Assembly: GCF_000340215.1 (NCBI RefSeq)
Contig: NW_006921532.1
Span: 5,745,094-5,809,093 of the forward strand
DNA length: 64,000 bases
Source: Pseudocercospora fijiensis CIRAD86
Lineage: Eukaryota > Ascomycota > Dothideomycetes > Mycosphaerellales > Mycosphaerellaceae
Reading direction: 5' to 3'
Shown here piece by piece: positions 61,051-64,000 of the stretch. Every line of letters starts with the position of its first letter. Within the stretch, counting starts at the first letter, position 1. Made by a program: the position numbers and the translations under genes. The notes under the pieces were generated by a model. It was given only the letters and a program-made list of their open reading frames with translations, searched no databases and was not told the origin of the DNA.

Positions 61051-61839
61051 GGTTATTTAGGTTATATCGAAGCGAAGAGGCTAGAGTTAGCTATAAAGAA
61101 GTCGACAACTAACTAGAATACTATACTTATTATACTATATACTCTAGTTAGCAGGCACTACAATATATACGGTAGAATAGAAGCGTAGGGCGATAATATA
61201 TAACGAGCGCTATAAATAGTATCTCTTCGAGAACCGCCGAAGCGACCTCTTACGTCCTCGCCCTCCTTTAAACCTCTCCCTAAAACTAGAGGCCTTAGTT
61301 GCTATATAAGGCAGAGAAATAAACAATAGCGTTTACAGGGATCTGATATAACTAGCGGTTTAAGGGCCTACTAGGAGCATACTATAAGAAGCATACTAGA
61401 AGCATACATTGCCTATAAGCTTACTCTCTCGCTAGCTATTAACGTATTCTATTACTAACTATAGCACCGAAGTAAGTAGAACAGGTATTATTAAGCGTAT
61501 AACACTAGCGAACTTAAAGAGTTAGAAACTAGGTACCGACTAAAGCTACCTAGAGAATAATAGTCGAACTGCGCCTAAAGTTGTTAAAAAGACAGTATTA
61601 AAAAGATATGCCCCTAGAAGCCTAATACGCACTACGTACTGCTTCGAGCAGTCTTAATACGCTCGGTCTCGCGGATAGGGATGCGTACTATAGGTATATA
61701 ACAGTCTTAATATACTCGGAGGGAAGGGGGGGTACGTACTATAGTTGTCTAGCAGAGTCGATGCGCTTACTATAGTCGTATAGCAGTGCCCTTATAAAGA
61801 CGTCTTACTTAAGGACGCCTGTTCGTACCGCGGAACTAT

Positions 61840-62620
61840 AGCATTAACAGCTCGCTACCTAGAGGCTATATCCGATATCGTACGCTCCTAATCGCCGAAT
61901 TTGCAAAGGCTGCGTTATACTAAGCTTAACTAGATATACGTATAGTATCCCGAGAAGAGCCTAATATAGAAAGCCTATTATAGCAATAGATAAGAAGACT
62001 ATCTAATACGGAATCACCTAACAGCAATGCTACTATAGAATAGCTATACTAAGACTGCGATTAATTCCTAAACCTACTCGCTAGGAGAGTTACCTTTCGG
62101 CAAAGCCTATCGGAGACTAAGAAGGACTAAACAAATAACACCTATTAAGGGACCTCGACCAATTCTAAGCGGTTCTGTCGGTAGCAAGTCGTAGAACTAG
62201 TAAGGAATAGTATTAATCGTAGTAGAGAGCTACTTCTACTTGCGATAAAGAGGTATCGATACTATTAATATCGACGCCGAAGCGAATACGCAGACAGCTA
62301 GTATATTAACAGGGGTAGAGGTGTTTACTATCGCTAGTTACGCGTAAGGCGGATACCGGTATATAGTATAGTTAATATAAAGAAGAAGAAGAAGAAGAAG
62401 TTAAAGTTAGAAAGCGAAGGTCTATCTACGTAGGTAAGGTTAAGCTACGTAGTCGATAATAGGTAGCAATAACGGCTATATATTACCTTACTAACTAACC
62501 CGCTCCTTTACGGCAAGAGCGACATTATTCACTAGACGCTAGCATATAATAGATTGTGCCTAAGGCCGCTCCGTCGTCCTAAGTAGCGTAATAGGCCCTA
62601 GGTCGAGTATAGTATATAGT
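61840..62620 (+). pseudogene. Possible coding relic, unidentified
   Basis: A plus-strand frame stays open except for TAG/TAA over about 250 codons. It has an Arg/Gln/Ser-rich composition and a lysine run at 62380-62402 made by an (AAG)n/(GAA)n microsatellite. No motif recognised. It could be a decayed gene or chance. Confidence 0.25.
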
Positions 62621-62626
62621 AGTAGA

Positions 62627-62752
62627 AACAAGCTACGATAGCTATAAGATAGCAAACTCTAATTAGCACTATCTCTTCGGATACACTAGCAGGCACAAGC
62701 TACGATAGCTATAAGATAGCAAATTCTAATTAGCACTATCTCTTTAGATGTA
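62627..62752. repeat. Two tandem copies of a 67-bp unit
   Basis: CAAGCTACGATAGCTATAAG recurs at 62629 and 62696. The copies are nearly identical, with C/T differences such as AAACTC versus AAATTC. Confidence 0.85.
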
Positions 62753-62956
62753 TCTTATCCTACTATAGGTTATCTAGCGGCCTAGCCGAAGCCGCGATCT
62801 TATCTAGGAACCTATATAAGAACTATCTTTCTACGACCTTCCTTCCTAGAGCTATTACTAACCTACTAGAGCTATCTTTCTACGACCTTCCTAGAGCTAG
62901 CTAGCTAGAAGGACGCCTATCTAGTTAACTTTATCGAGAAGCTACTTGCTATCTAG

Positions 62957-63046
62957 GGCTAGCTAGTACGAGATACGTCGATTAAGCGCGTTTCTAGCAA
63001 TTAGCGCTAGCAAAAGTAATTAATACGATAACGACGGAGACTAGAA
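62957..63046. repeat. Dispersed repeat copy 3
   Basis: Same core as the copies at 60821 and 60974, about 2 kb away, with right flank AATACGATAACGACGG as in copy 1. Confidence 0.75.
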
Positions 63047-63099
63047 GTAGAGAAACATTATCTCAATCTACTAATCTATACTCGCTGTCTATTGTTCTA

Positions 63100-64000
63100 A
63101 CGTCGTCCTTCTAGTATAGTATTCGATACGAATTTTCTAATTATATCCTCTACAAACCCTATTCTATTACTAACGCCGCAGCAAGAGCTTCGTCTTTATC
63201 TAAGTCTAGATCCTAGAAGTCGGTATAATCGAAATAGCTAGTAGTAGCGGCGGTCTCTTAGATAGCGCTATAGATAATTATTAGGTCGTTCTCGTTATCG
63301 CTAGGTGCTATATCGCGAACTAGGTTACGCGCGGCGTTATTAGACTAAAGGATATCTGAATTCGCGAGTGCTGCGTTGTATAGCATAGCGCTAGCTATAG
63401 TAAAGAAGCCGAGATTGCTACTATTAATATTACCGTTATTACTACTACTACTGCTACTACTATTGCTATTACTATCTCCGCCTAAGGCCTAGACATATCC
63501 TGCTAGAGGTAGAGCATCGCCTAGCTAAGCAAAGCTATTAGCATCTATGTATAGCTCGTCTGCCCGGTTAATAGCGCTAGTACTAAGTAGCCCGTAATCT
63601 CCGCTATACCTACGAGCATCTACGCTATCGATACTATCTATACTATTACTAGCTGCCTCGCTTGTGCTAAGTATTACGCACAGCGAGCGCGTACGGTGTG
63701 CTTCGTTTAGAGCCTTAATTGCTAGTACTAGTTTCTAGATCCCTATCTACTAGATATTATCTAAGAGGGTACGGTTGTCCTTATCGATATTATTACTAAC
63801 CGGCTGTCGCTCCGTAAGCCTATCTCGGAATAGCTTGTCTGCTATACTTATTACATTAGTTACGGCGTTCTTGTTAGTATAGTAATTAGTGTCTTCTACG
63901 CTAATCGCGGACGTAAACATCTTCTTTAGGGCACGAGTAGCGCGTCGGTTTCTAGCCTTCTTGCGAGCGATAGCGGCTATATTATAGGTCGAGTTACTAA
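63100..64000 (-). pseudogene. Unidentified coding relic running off the right edge
   Basis: A minus-strand frame of about 300 codons enters from the right edge, broken only by TAG/TAA. It starts basic (A-R-K-K-A-R-N-R-R-A near 63970), has a Ser/Asn run (about 63420-63480, from AGT/AAT repeats) and ends acidic (D-L-D-L-D-K-D-E near 63200). I do not recognise the family. The N-terminal part lies outside the window. Confidence 0.45.

Larger units (their letters stand above)
59971..61840. repeat. Repeat-rich non-coding region
   Basis: No coding domain recognised. It contains a pyrimidine-rich minisatellite of CCTTTCCCCTTA/G units (about 60270-60330), a 24-bp unit repeated twice (CGTAATAARGATGCTATAT, about 60546-60590), two copies of a dispersed repeat (60821-60905 and 60974-61050), and a degenerate pair sharing CAGTCTTAATA and GTACTATAG (about 61650-61745). 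Confidence 0.6.

Overview
The window is a block of heavily mutated, nested transposable elements from a filamentous ascomycete (Pezizomycotina). CpA/TpG are strikingly scarce and TpA (ctag, tata) is in excess, while CpG is common. Long recognisable coding frames are broken almost only by TAG and TAA, at codons where Gln (CAA/CAG) or Trp (TGG) is expected. This is the footprint of repeat-induced point mutation (RIP). I see no intact host gene; nearly everything annotated is a relic.

Layout. (1) 1-~10300: a plus-strand Ty1/Copia element, entering from the left, split at its reverse transcriptase (RT) by Gypsy element A (2049-9136, minus, 196-bp LTRs, target-site duplication (TSD) AATTA). (2) ~11640-59970: a degenerate plus-strand helicase gene (RecQ-like, resembling subtelomeric fungal helicases), split twice: by a Tad-like LINE (12509-17580, minus) and by a huge nest at 18343-57571. 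(3) The nest is Gypsy element D (minus, 108-bp LTRs, TSD GTAAG, about 13.4 kb once its guests are removed). D was itself hit three times: by Gypsy C (28566-40832, minus, 279-bp LTRs), Gypsy B1 (41862-48759, minus) and Gypsy B2 (49569-56192, plus). B1 and B2 are one family with 346-bp LTRs in inverted orientation. Removing each guest with one TSD copy rejoins D's gag-pol in one reading frame. (4) 59971-64000: repeat-rich sequence with dispersed and tandem short repeats, a possible coding relic, and the end of an unidentified minus-strand coding relic running off the right edge.

The least explained features are extra coding regions beyond gag-pol. C has an unidentified ORF of about 910 codons downstream of pol, plus a small hydrophobic ORF whose ATG overlaps the pol TGA (ATGA). 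D has an unidentified ORF of about 1,600 codons between pol and the 3' LTR. Both B copies carry an antisense ORF (Cys-x-x-Cys plus coiled coil) and an antisense tRNA-like sequence near the 3' LTR. Element C also has a near-perfect GC-cored palindrome at almost every boundary between its ORFs, and element A has the same palindrome just after pol.

In order of insertion: the Copia element predates A; the helicase gene predates the LINE and D; D predates C, B1 and B2. Limits: all domain calls were read by eye from translations, no alignment or database search was run, and ORF ends in RIPed sequence are approximate.
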